DNA of 64,000 bases from Streptomyces sp. NBC_01214 (GTDB lineage Bacteria > Actinomycetota > Actinomycetes > Streptomycetales > Streptomycetaceae): NCBI RefSeq assembly GCF_026340975.1, contig NZ_JAPEOS010000002.1, forward strand, positions 514,501-578,500, read 5' to 3'. How positions within the stretch are numbered: position 1 is the stretch's first letter; each line of letters begins with the position of its first letter. Shown here one piece after another: positions 44,673 through 51,492 of the stretch. Both the position numbers and the translations under genes were made by a program. The notes under the pieces were generated by a model. That model worked only from the letters and a program-made list of their open reading frames with translations. It did not search any database and was not told the DNA's origin.

Positions 44673-45185
44673 CTATGCGCGGACGCGGTGCCGGGCGACG
44701 GCGTCGTTGTTGGAACACCGCACGGTGCAGTAGGCACGTCGACCATTGCGGGAGGTGTCGACAAAGGCCAGGTCGCAGCCGGTTCGTGAACACCTACCGA
44801 GACGGCCGGGGCTGGCGAAGCAGACGACGTAGGCGAGTCCCGTCGCTGTGACGGCCTTGATCTGGGCGACGGGCCCCTGGTCGGTGGTGCTGTAGTGCAG
44901 GTGCGGGTGCCCGTCGTGGGTGGATATGTAGGGACTGCTAGCGGCGGATGCCAGTAACTCGTTGATCGTGTCGCGGCGATCGTCGAGGGACTGCGGGCCG
45001 AAACATGCCTCCAGCCTGCTGCTCCAGTGCTGAACACTCTCGGCTTCCCGTGGCGTGAGCGATGTCCGTTGTATCCCGCGTCGTGTGAGTACGGCCTCAA
45101 GGGCTTGAGGGGTGTGCGGCGTCGGGAGATTGACCAAATCCGCTGCCAACAGCGCGGCTTCGCCGCCGTAATGGTTGAAGTGCAT
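44673..45185 (-). CDS. CGNR zinc-finger-like regulator
   Basis: 170 residues from ATG 45185, which gives the family-typical opening MHFNHYGGEAALLAADLVNL. The C-terminal finger has Cys pairs CSRTGC and YCTVRC, followed by SNNDAVARHR where the family has GNRxKVAxHR. So the zinc ligands are kept but the naming CGNR box reads CSNN. The central region (THDGHPHLHYS, AYVVCFASP) is the ligand-binding-like half. It is divergent from the diiron-protein gene with 99 bp between, and palindromes lie in that gap, so it is the likely local regulator. Confidence 0.75.
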   Translation of the reverse strand: MHFNHYGGEAALLAADLVNLPTPHTPQALEAVLTRRGIQRTSLTPREAESVQHWSSRLEACFGPQSLDDRRDTINELLASAASSPYISTHDGHPHLHYSTTDQGPVAQIKAVTATGLAYVVCFASPGRLGRCSRTGCDLAFVDTSRNGRRAYCTVRCSNNDAVARHRVRA

Positions 45186-45284
45186 AGGGCCAGGTAACCA
45201 TGGTTTGGTGATCACGCCGACTGGTTTTATTACCACCGGCCGGTGTCTCATCCGTGCCCGCACCGCAACGAGGGAACAAACACC
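45186..45284. promoter_or_regulatory. Divergent promoter with palindromes
   Basis: AACCATGGTT (45196-45205) and the interrupted repeat TGGT-6-ACCA (45222-45235) lie between the CGNR-like gene and the diiron-protein gene. TTTTATTA in the second repeat is unusually AT-rich for this genome. Both are candidate operators for the divergent regulator. Confidence 0.45.
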
Positions 45285-46040
45285 ATGACTGCCATTGCGC
45301 ATGAAAGCGGTATCGACCAGCAGATCCACAGCCTGGCCGCATCGGTGCATGAAAGCGCCGCGCTGAACAACGAGTTCTATACGCGCTGGATGGCCGGCCC
45401 CCTGTCCTACCCCGAGGTCAGTGTCTTCGCCGCCCAGTATCTGGCTCGCACCGTAAACACCAGTGTCATGGTGGCACTGTCTGTCATAAACACCGAAGAC
45501 CTCAACGCCCGCATAGAGTGCGTGAAGAACCTGTACTCCGAGTACGGAAACGGCGACCCGAGCAAGGCCCACCTCGTTCTGCTTGAGTCTTTCCTGAGCG
45601 ACCTGCTCTCAAGGCTCAAGGGGACTCCCGTCTCCGTCGAGGAAGTCCGTAAGGCAGCGGCTGCGGCCCTGCCTACGACCACGGCTTTCAGCAAGGGCCA
45701 GCGGGAGCTCTTCACCTCCGAGGACCAGCGCGTCGTCCAGGGGGCACTGCTCGCGCAGGAACACCTTGCGTACTCCATGCTGACTCGGCTGTACGAGGGA
45801 GTCCGCAACTACAAGAGCGTCTATGACACCGACGACGACTTCCACGAGGCATGCGAGTACTTCTACATCCACATCGGAGAGGCCGAGAAGGACCACAAGG
45901 CCCAAGCGGTCATCTCAGCGGCCGCTGTGTGCCGGGGAGAAGAAGACCTCAAGGCGGTTCGCGAGGGGTTCGACGGGTTCATCTCGCTGACCACCGACTA
46001 CTGGCAGGGTGTCGCCAACGAGATGCGCCGAGCGGGCTGA
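45285..46040 (+). CDS. Haem-oxygenase-like diiron (TenA/iron-containing redox) protein
   Basis: 251 residues, all-helical. Likely metal ligands are spread as in haem-oxygenase-like diiron oxidases: E and H in NLYSEYGNGDPSKAHLVLLE (about 82-100), E and H in GALLAQEHLAYSM (about 153-165), and an H/E/H group in YFYIHIGEAEKDHKAQA (about 193-209). The size and lack of other domains fit small members such as BesC, UndA or CADD, which oxidise or cleave amino acids and fatty acids. The exact reaction cannot be read. It starts a plus-strand gene set with an EamA exporter and a nitroreductase. Confidence 0.75.
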   Translation: MTAIAHESGIDQQIHSLAASVHESAALNNEFYTRWMAGPLSYPEVSVFAAQYLARTVNTSVMVALSVINTEDLNARIECVKNLYSEYGNGDPSKAHLVLLESFLSDLLSRLKGTPVSVEEVRKAAAAALPTTTAFSKGQRELFTSEDQRVVQGALLAQEHLAYSMLTRLYEGVRNYKSVYDTDDDFHEACEYFYIHIGEAEKDHKAQAVISAAAVCRGEEDLKAVREGFDGFISLTTDYWQGVANEMRRAG

Positions 46041-46094
46041 CCTTTTCGGCACCGGGACCTCGGACAAGCGAGTGGTAGGACGGTAGACCCACGC

Positions 46095-47030
46095 ATGGGA
46101 GTCGAACAACCCGATCCGGTACGGCCTTCCAAGCTTTCGCTGGTCGTGGCGCCTTCTCTGGTACTGCTCCAGGCTTCCAGCCTCCAGGTCGGCTCGGCAG
46201 TCGCCAAACATACGTACGGTGTGATCAGTCCGACCGCTCTGGCCGGCATGCGCCTGGTGTTCTCGGCCGGGCTGCTCTGCCTGCTCGTTCGCCCCCGGCT
46301 TCGGCAGATCACAGTCCAGCAGTGGCGGGCTGTGATTCTGCTCGGGGTGGTCTTCGCCGGAATGAACATGGCCTACTTCCAGGCCATTCGCCATCTGCCC
46401 CTGGGGGTGGCCTCCACGCTCGAACTGTTGGGCCCCCTCCTGCTGTCGGTGGCTCTCTCACGTCGGCTCCAGCACCTGTTGTCAGGGATGCTCGCTGTTG
46501 CGTCCGTGTTGCTGTTGACTGCTCCCGGGGGCGAGCTCTCGGCGCTCGGGATCTGTCTCGGTCTGCTGGCCGCCCTGTGCAGGGCGGCCTATGTGGTGCT
46601 GAGTCGGCGTGTGGGCGCGCTTTTCGCCGACTGGACGGGCTTGACGGTTGCTCTGGTCATCGGCGCTTGCATCGTGGCTCCCATCGCCGGCGTCACCGAC
46701 GGCGCCGAGGTGGCCGCGCATCCGAAAGTCCTCGTCACCGGCCTGTTCGTGGCGCTGTTGTCGTCTCTCATTCCGTATTCACTGGACATGGTCACGCTGC
46801 GGCGCATCGACGTGCGCGCCTTCGGCGTCCTTCTCGCGCTCAGTCCCGCTGTCGCGGTCGGCGTGGGGTTCTTCCTGCTTGACGAGCATTTGACACTGCG
46901 CCAGGTATGCGCGATCGCTCTGATCATGATCTCTACCGCGTGGGCGGTTGTGGTCCAGCCTTCCGCCGCCCCGATCTCGTCCTCGGACAGCACGCCAAGC
47001 GTCGACGAACGGCACAAGCCGCCCGTCTAG
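46095..47030 (+). CDS. EamA-family (DMT) exporter, RhtA-like
   Basis: 311 residues with ten hydrophobic helices in two halves. Typical stretches: VGSAVAKHTYGVISPTALAGMRL in helices 1-2, VVFAGMNMAYFQAIRHLPLGVAST (helices 3-4), TLELLGPLLLSVALSRR, then LLSSLIPYSLDMVTLRRI and FGVLLALSPAVAVGVGFFLL in the second half. These blocks are those of RhtA, the threonine/homoserine exporter. It lies 54 bp after the diiron-protein gene and probably exports its amino-acid-like product or provides self-protection; that link is inference. Confidence 0.85.
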   Translation: MGVEQPDPVRPSKLSLVVAPSLVLLQASSLQVGSAVAKHTYGVISPTALAGMRLVFSAGLLCLLVRPRLRQITVQQWRAVILLGVVFAGMNMAYFQAIRHLPLGVASTLELLGPLLLSVALSRRLQHLLSGMLAVASVLLLTAPGGELSALGICLGLLAALCRAAYVVLSRRVGALFADWTGLTVALVIGACIVAPIAGVTDGAEVAAHPKVLVTGLFVALLSSLIPYSLDMVTLRRIDVRAFGVLLALSPAVAVGVGFFLLDEHLTLRQVCAIALIMISTAWAVVVQPSAAPISSSDSTPSVDERHKPPV

Positions 47031-47166
47031 CTGCCACCAAAGATGCGCGTGCTCACCGCGGACCAAGCTCCGGGCCCCGCCGGCGACGCCGGCCGCGCCC
47101 GGTTGGTGACCGGAGCCTGTGCGCCGTCGCGCCAATGAGCCGGGCCCGACGAAGAAAGGATTTCTC

Positions 47167-47742
47167 ATGGACGTGATGACAGCCGTGATGACCCGCCGGA
47201 GCACGCACCGCCTCACCGCACCGGCACCAAGCGACGAGGAGTTCTCCTACCTCTTGCGGGCTGCCGCCCTGGCCCCCGACCACGGGGTGCTGCGCCCGTG
47301 GAGGTGGATCACGGTCAGGGGGGAGGACCGGCACACGCTGGGGGCAAGTTTTGCCACCACCGCGGCACCCGAGAACAGGGCCAAGACAGCAGCCAAGGCC
47401 ATGCGGGCCCCGTTGCTGGCCACGCTGGTCTTCACACCGCGCCCCAACCCCAAGGTTCCCGAATGGGAGCAGCTCGCGGCGACCAGCGCTATGTCGCATT
47501 CGCTGATGCTGCTGCTGCACTCCCGTGGGTTCGGCAGCATCTGGCGGACCGGTCCTCTCACCGAGGACGTCGGCGTGCGGGAAACCCTGGGACTGGACAG
47601 CACCGAGCGTCTACTCGGATGGCTGTACATCGGCACCCCCGAGTCGCGGTCGGCGCCGCGGCGCAGGGAACTGACCGACGTGGCCGATCATCTGACCACC
47701 TTCGCCGGCATGGGCGCCGGTGCCCACTCAGCCCGGATGTAA
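47167..47742 (+). CDS. Nitroreductase-family FMN protein
   Basis: 191 residues from ATG 47167, behind AAAGGA. The FMN-binding fold is clear: MTRRSTHRLTAPAPSDEEF (the RRSxR start), AALAPDHGVLRPWRWITV, ATSAMSHSLMLLLHSRGFGSIWRTG and LLGWLYIGTPE. It resembles YdjA, the smallest nitroreductase group. Neighbours suggest it reduces or oxidises the product of the diiron enzyme. It is 136 bp after the exporter, and 39 bp lie between its stop and the next small gene. Confidence 0.85.
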   Translation: MDVMTAVMTRRSTHRLTAPAPSDEEFSYLLRAAALAPDHGVLRPWRWITVRGEDRHTLGASFATTAAPENRAKTAAKAMRAPLLATLVFTPRPNPKVPEWEQLAATSAMSHSLMLLLHSRGFGSIWRTGPLTEDVGVRETLGLDSTERLLGWLYIGTPESRSAPRRRELTDVADHLTTFAGMGAGAHSARM

Positions 47743-47781
47743 TGGTTGAACTGTTCTAGGGCATGGCGGCACGCTGGCTCC

Positions 47782-47985
47782 ATGGCCGTTGACCGGTTAG
47801 GTGACAACCACCAGACCACCGACCGCTGTTCCGTTTGCGGGCGGGGGGCAGGTGACGAGACCCGTTGGGTGCTGCTCTCCCAGCATCAGACTTCACAGGG
47901 ACAGGTGGAGTACTGCGCCGCGGAATGCGGATGCATCGTGATCATGCTCGACGGTCACCTGATGCACGCCTTTCAGGAAACTTAG
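47782..47985 (+). CDS. Small Cys-rich, zinc-finger-like protein
   Basis: 67 residues from ATG 47782. It has the Cys groups RCSVCGRG and YCAAECGC, that is CxxC plus CxxxCxC, a spacing that can bind zinc. The rest is short and polar except for the C-terminal IVIMLDGHLMHAF. It lies between the nitroreductase and the lasso-peptide precursor, all on the plus strand. No family is recognised; it could be a regulator or a partner of the enzymes upstream. Confidence 0.55.
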   Translation: MAVDRLGDNHQTTDRCSVCGRGAGDETRWVLLSQHQTSQGQVEYCAAECGCIVIMLDGHLMHAFQET

Positions 47986-48136
47986 CGCGATCATTCACCA
48001 GCATCTTTCCCCGCCGACGCGAGAGCGGCGACTATTTCTTTCATGCATAAACACTCTGCATGGCGGCCGATGGGTGCTTTCTTCGCGCCCCTCTCTAGTG
48101 GATTCGAATTCCCCGCAATACGAAACCCCGAAAACC

Positions 48137-48165
48137 TTTCCGCGTGGCGCGCACTGAGCTACGAT
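48137..48165 (+). promoter_or_regulatory. Candidate lasso-operon promoter
   Basis: TTTCCG (48137-48142) and TACGAT (48160-48165) are 17 bp apart, 35 bp before the precursor ATG, in an AT-rich stretch unusual for this genome. The -35 element is weak. Confidence 0.4.
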
Positions 48166-48200
48166 TTCATCGTCATTCAATTCCCCCAACGGAGGATGAT

Positions 48201-48323
48201 ATGGAAGAGCAAACGGAAGAGTTCTACGAGACGCCTTCCCTCGTGGAGGTCGGCGAGTTCTCCGAGGACACCCTGGGATACAAGGGATCCATCTGGGACA
48301 ACTTCCTCATGTATAACACCTGA
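48201..48323 (+). CDS. Lasso peptide precursor
   Basis: 40 residues from ATG 48201, 5 bases behind GGAGGA. The leader holds the recognition motif of lasso precursors, YETPSLVEVGEFSEDT: Tyr9, Pro12, Leu14, Gly18 and Phe20. Thr24 at the -2 position is the usual last-but-one leader residue. Cleavage after Leu25 would free the 15-residue core GYKGSIWDNFLMYNT. Gly1 and Asp8 can close an 8-residue macrolactam ring; the seven-residue tail NFLMYNT has bulky Phe10, Leu11, Met12 and Tyr13 as possible plugs. No Cys, so a class II lasso. I do not recognise this core. The cyclase starts 11 bp after the stop. Confidence 0.9.
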   Translation: MEEQTEEFYETPSLVEVGEFSEDTLGYKGSIWDNFLMYNT

Positions 48324-48334
48324 GGAGAGTAGTC

Positions 48335-50167
48335 GTGCGCACCGGGTTCGTAGTGGTACCCGACACTGCTGAGGCGGAACTGGCCAGCAAGTCTCACCCC
48401 TTCGTATCCCCGAAGGTAATTTCTCATCCTTCGGGCCGGCCGTGGGTGGTGGGGAATTGGCATTCCGGCGACGTCGTGTCTGCGCAAGCGGGCCCGGTGC
48501 GGGTGGTGGTGATCGGCTATTGCACGGTCACCACCGCCAGGCTCTCCGACTTGGCCAAGCGGGTCCGGGAACTGGTGGACGTCGACCGGCTCACCGAATC
48601 CCTTCACGGCAGCTTCCACCTCATCGTCTCCGTCAATGGGCGAACCCGCGTTCAGGGAAGCCTGGCCGGTTTTCGCCGTGTTTATCACGCACGTCTTGGA
48701 GACGTCCCGCTCGTTGCGGACCGCGCCGACGCGCTGGCGTGTATGACCGCCGCCGACATCGACGAGGAAGCCCTTGCCGTGCGTGTGGTCTGTGGCGCCG
48801 CGCTGCCTCCGCCCGTGAGCGAGCAGAGCATGTGGGTGGGTGTGCGCGCCGTTCCCCCGGACCACTATGTGGCGCAAGAGAACCATTCCGCGCGGGAGAC
48901 CCGCTGGTGGCACCCACCTGCCCCGGATGTGCCGCTTGAGCATGGGGCCCTGCTGGTACGCGAAGCGCTGCTGGCCGGCACCGCCGACCGGCATCCCACG
49001 CACGGGCGGCTGAGTTCCGACCTGTCCGGAGGGATGGACTCAACGTCCCTGTGTTTCCTGGCGGCCCGCAGCACCTCGGACCTCCTCACCTTCAGGTGGG
49101 CCGAGGCCGAAGCAGGCAACGACGACTCATCGTTCGCCGCCCACGCGGCCCAGTCGTTGCCGCATGCAGAACATCTGGTGGTGCCGCAGAGTGACCTTCC
49201 CGACATTTTCGCCGACCACGACAGTGAGGCGGACACCGAACAGCCCTACCTGTTCAGTCGCACACTCGCCCGAACCCGCTACAGTGCCCAACTCCTCGCC
49301 CGACACGGGGCACGATGGCATCTGGCCGGCCACGGAGCCGACGAACTGTTCTACAAGTTCCCCGGCTATCTGCACCGTCTGCTACGGCGCCACCCAGTGA
49401 CGGCCGTGCGCCACCTTCGCGCACATCGAGCCTTGAGCCGCTGGCCACTGGCTGCGACAGCCGGCGAGTTGCTTCGCTCGAGCAGCATCACGCGCTGGTG
49501 GCACGATCAGGCCGACGGGATCACCAACGCCGCGCTCCCCACGCGATTTCCTCCCCTGGAATGGGGGTTCGTGCCACTGAGGGCCCCGGAATGGGTCTCA
49601 GAAGAAGCCGTGAGCGCAACACGCGCAGTGCTGAGCCGCACCGCACAGACCGCCCAGCCCCTGGCTCCAGACCGCGGCCAACACCAGTTCCTGCACGCCC
49701 TGCGATCAAGCGGCCCTGCGTATGCACAGTTGGCCCGCGTATACGCCGAGGCCGGAGTACAACTGCACGTCCCCTACCTGGACGACCGCACGGTCGAGGC
49801 GGCACTGAGCGTGCGCCTGCACGAGCGGATCACCCCTTGGCAGTACAAGCCCCTGCTGGCGGCATCGATGCGCGGGATCGTGCCGGACAAGATCCTCGGC
49901 CGCCAGACCAAGGGGGAATTCAGTGAGGACGTACGCGTAGGGCTGCGCCGCCATCTGCCCGCCATGCTGAGAATGTTCGACGATTCAGCCCTGGCCGATC
50001 GCGGCTTGATCAACGTTGACGTACTGCAACGGACGCTGCTCGCCCCGCAGCCCGACTCGTCTCGTCACCTCGCGCTGGAGCGCCTGGTGGGCTGCGAAAC
50101 ATGGCTCCGCGGGGTGACCACGATGAAGTCTCGGAGGAGTGCCGATGTCCGTGTTCCTGCATCGTGA
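48335..50167 (+). CDS. Lasso peptide cyclase (asparagine-synthetase-like, C protein)
   Basis: 610 residues from GTG 48335. The N-terminal half is a shrunken glutamine-amidotransferase-like fold without the catalytic Cys2. The synthetase half has the ATP-binding P-loop SDLSGGMDSTSL near residue 228, HLAGHGADELFYKFPGYL and a C-terminal LHVPYLDDRTVEAALS with KPLLAASMRGIVPDKI and TKGEFSEDV. These are standard for lasso cyclases, which adenylate the Asp8 side chain and let the Gly1 amine attack it. Its end overlaps the RRE gene by 23 bp. Confidence 0.95.
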   Translation: MRTGFVVVPDTAEAELASKSHPFVSPKVISHPSGRPWVVGNWHSGDVVSAQAGPVRVVVIGYCTVTTARLSDLAKRVRELVDVDRLTESLHGSFHLIVSVNGRTRVQGSLAGFRRVYHARLGDVPLVADRADALACMTAADIDEEALAVRVVCGAALPPPVSEQSMWVGVRAVPPDHYVAQENHSARETRWWHPPAPDVPLEHGALLVREALLAGTADRHPTHGRLSSDLSGGMDSTSLCFLAARSTSDLLTFRWAEAEAGNDDSSFAAHAAQSLPHAEHLVVPQSDLPDIFADHDSEADTEQPYLFSRTLARTRYSAQLLARHGARWHLAGHGADELFYKFPGYLHRLLRRHPVTAVRHLRAHRALSRWPLAATAGELLRSSSITRWWHDQADGITNAALPTRFPPLEWGFVPLRAPEWVSEEAVSATRAVLSRTAQTAQPLAPDRGQHQFLHALRSSGPAYAQLARVYAEAGVQLHVPYLDDRTVEAALSVRLHERITPWQYKPLLAASMRGIVPDKILGRQTKGEFSEDVRVGLRRHLPAMLRMFDDSALADRGLINVDVLQRTLLAPQPDSSRHLALERLVGCETWLRGVTTMKSRRSADVRVPAS

Positions 50168-50405
50168 CGTGGCGTTGACCGACACCGACGACGGGGTGGT
50201 GCTGCTGCAGCAGCGCACCGGACGGTACTGGCAGCTCAACCGCACCGGGGCCGGCGTCCTGACCCGGCTTCTTGCCGGGGAACACGCCGGCAATGTGGCC
50301 TCGGAGCTGGCAGCCCGTCACGGGCTCAGCCGCGAACGAGTGCACAACGACATCACCACACTGATAGACCAACTCCGCACTGCCCGACTGGTGGAGGCGC
50401 CATGA
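50145..50405 (+). CDS. Lasso RiPP recognition element (B1, PqqD-like)
   Basis: 86 residues from ATG 50145; GGAGGAG lies 5 bases upstream. The PqqD-like fold shows LHRDVALTDTDDGVVLLQQRTGRYWQLN, then RTGAGVLTRLLAG and LSRERVHNDITTLIDQLRTARL, the wing that binds the leader motif Y-P-L. It delivers the precursor to the B2 protease. It overlaps the cyclase gene and the B2 gene (ATGA), so the three are made together. Confidence 0.93.
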   Translation: MSVFLHRDVALTDTDDGVVLLQQRTGRYWQLNRTGAGVLTRLLAGEHAGNVASELAARHGLSRERVHNDITTLIDQLRTARLVEAP

Positions 50406-50845
50406 GCTCGCCAGTGGCGATGCCCGAACGACAGAGGCTTCCTGTGCGCCGGTGCCTTGTCCCCTTGACTGCCGTAGGCTGCGCCCGGATCCTGGCCAAG
50501 TTGAGCCCGGCCCGACTGCGATCGATCATGCGGTTTCTGAGGCGGGGTGCGACGGGGGCCACAGCGGAACAGGCCCTTCGTGCCCGGAATACCGTCACGG
50601 CCGTGAGTGTGCGGTGTGCCGGGCAGGGATGCCTGCAGCGATCAATCGCGGTTGCGCTACTGTGCCGCGCCAGGGGGGTGTGGCCCACATGGTGTACTGG
50701 CGTACGGACGAATCCCTTCGCCGCCCATGCCTGGGTCGAAGTCGATGGCCAGCCCATCGGCGAGCACTACCCGGCCGGTCATTTCCGCCCCCTGCTGACC
50801 ATCCCCCCACACGTCAGCAACGCACGACATGGTGCTAACCGTTGA
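50402..50845 (+). CDS. Lasso leader peptidase (B2, transglutaminase-like)
   Basis: 147 residues from ATG 50402. It shows the protease core of lasso B2 proteins: GQGCLQRSIAVALLCRARG, with the catalytic Cys before a buried helix, then NPFAAHAWVEVDGQPIGE, with the catalytic His and Asp. A short helical N-terminus precedes it. It cuts the leader after residue 25 of the precursor. No lasso ABC transporter (D) follows; only non-coding sequence is found before the MFS gene. Confidence 0.92.
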   Translation: MSSPVAMPERQRLPVRRCLVPLTAVGCARILAKLSPARLRSIMRFLRRGATGATAEQALRARNTVTAVSVRCAGQGCLQRSIAVALLCRARGVWPTWCTGVRTNPFAAHAWVEVDGQPIGEHYPAGHFRPLLTIPPHVSNARHGANR

Positions 50846-51088
50846 CCTGGACGGCGCTCTGTTCACCGTCACCGCGGCTGTTGCCTCAGCCGGTCCCCGG
50901 GCATCTGCCCTGTGATCGGCCGTGCAGCGGCAGGCAAGATCCGGCGCTCTGTGTCGGAGGACGGCGGAGGCCCACCGTGTTGAGGGCAATCGCAGACGTT
51001 CTTCGAACCATCGGCGGAGCAATCGCTACCGCTCACGGACACCACTGACAGGCCAGTCGCGCGGTGACGTGCTTACCGCCCCAAAGCC

Positions 51089-51123
51089 CAAGCCCGGCTG
51101 GTACCCCCGTCCAGCCGGGCTTG
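51089..51123 (+). terminator. Terminator of the lasso operon
   Basis: Perfect 13-bp stem CAAGCCCGGCTGG / CCAGCCGGGCTTG with a 9-nt loop, 243 bp after the B2 stop. Confidence 0.65.
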
Positions 51124-51217
51124 CGTCTGCCCGGCCGTATCGGTCCTGTTCGACACCGCGAGCAACTGGATCACTCGTCACGTATCTCTCCCGCACTCCG
51201 CGTCCGGCCCTGCCCCT

Positions 51218-51254
51218 GTGCCGCTCGTACCAGTCGGACTGGTACGAGCGGCAC
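51218..51254. repeat. 37-bp perfect inverted repeat
   Basis: Arms of 17 bp, GTGCCGCTCGTACCAGT (51218-51234) and its exact complement (51238-51254), around CGG. It carries no T-run on either side. It could be a second terminator, or an operator; its length and perfection exceed the other hairpins near it. Confidence 0.65.
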
Positions 51255-51380
51255 GTTCGTGTGGCCGCAGTAGTCGGACGGGCATCCGGTGGCGGCTTGG
51301 GCTCACCTTGGCTGGACCTCTACCGGAGGGGGCTGGCAACGGCCGCCGGAAGCAGAGCCGGAAGCGCCGGAGCACCCGTA

Positions 51381-51459
51381 TATCTCGCCGTCAAGTTTCT
51401 TGACGTCAAGATTGATGTGCGGCAGGCTTCCGTCATGTATCTCGACGTCGAGATACATG
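51381..51459. promoter_or_regulatory. Three tandem MarR-type operators
   Basis: Site 1 (51381-51398) is the imperfect TATCTCG-CC-GTCAAGTTT. Site 2 (51398-51411) is the perfect 14-bp TCTTGACGTCAAGA. Site 3 (51434-51459) is a 26-bp perfect palindrome, its left half CATGTATCTCGAC. Sites 2 and 3 are 42 bp apart centre to centre, four helical turns. The core TCTYGA-CG-TCRAGA is typical of MarR-family operators before drug exporters. The MFS gene starts 34 bp downstream; no MarR gene lies in the window. Confidence 0.7.
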
Positions 51460-51492
51460 GACGGTGGACGCGGTCGAAGACGGGGGACTGGG

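Larger units (their letters stand above)
50846..51492. other. Intergenic region, 647 bp, at the right edge of the island
   Basis: No credible gene. A 28-codon frame from 50829 (starting MVLTVDLDGALF) overlaps the B2 stop but ends quickly. The region holds a hairpin at 51089-51123, a 37-bp inverted repeat at 51218-51254 and three palindromic operators at 51381-51459. Base composition returns to the high G+C of the chromosome in its second half, so the island probably ends here. Confidence 0.5.

Noticed and set aside
50829..50915. 28-codon frame MVLTVDLDGALF... after the B2 gene
   Set aside because: Overlaps the B2 stop and ends quickly; could be the remnant of a lost gene (perhaps a transporter) but nothing supports that.
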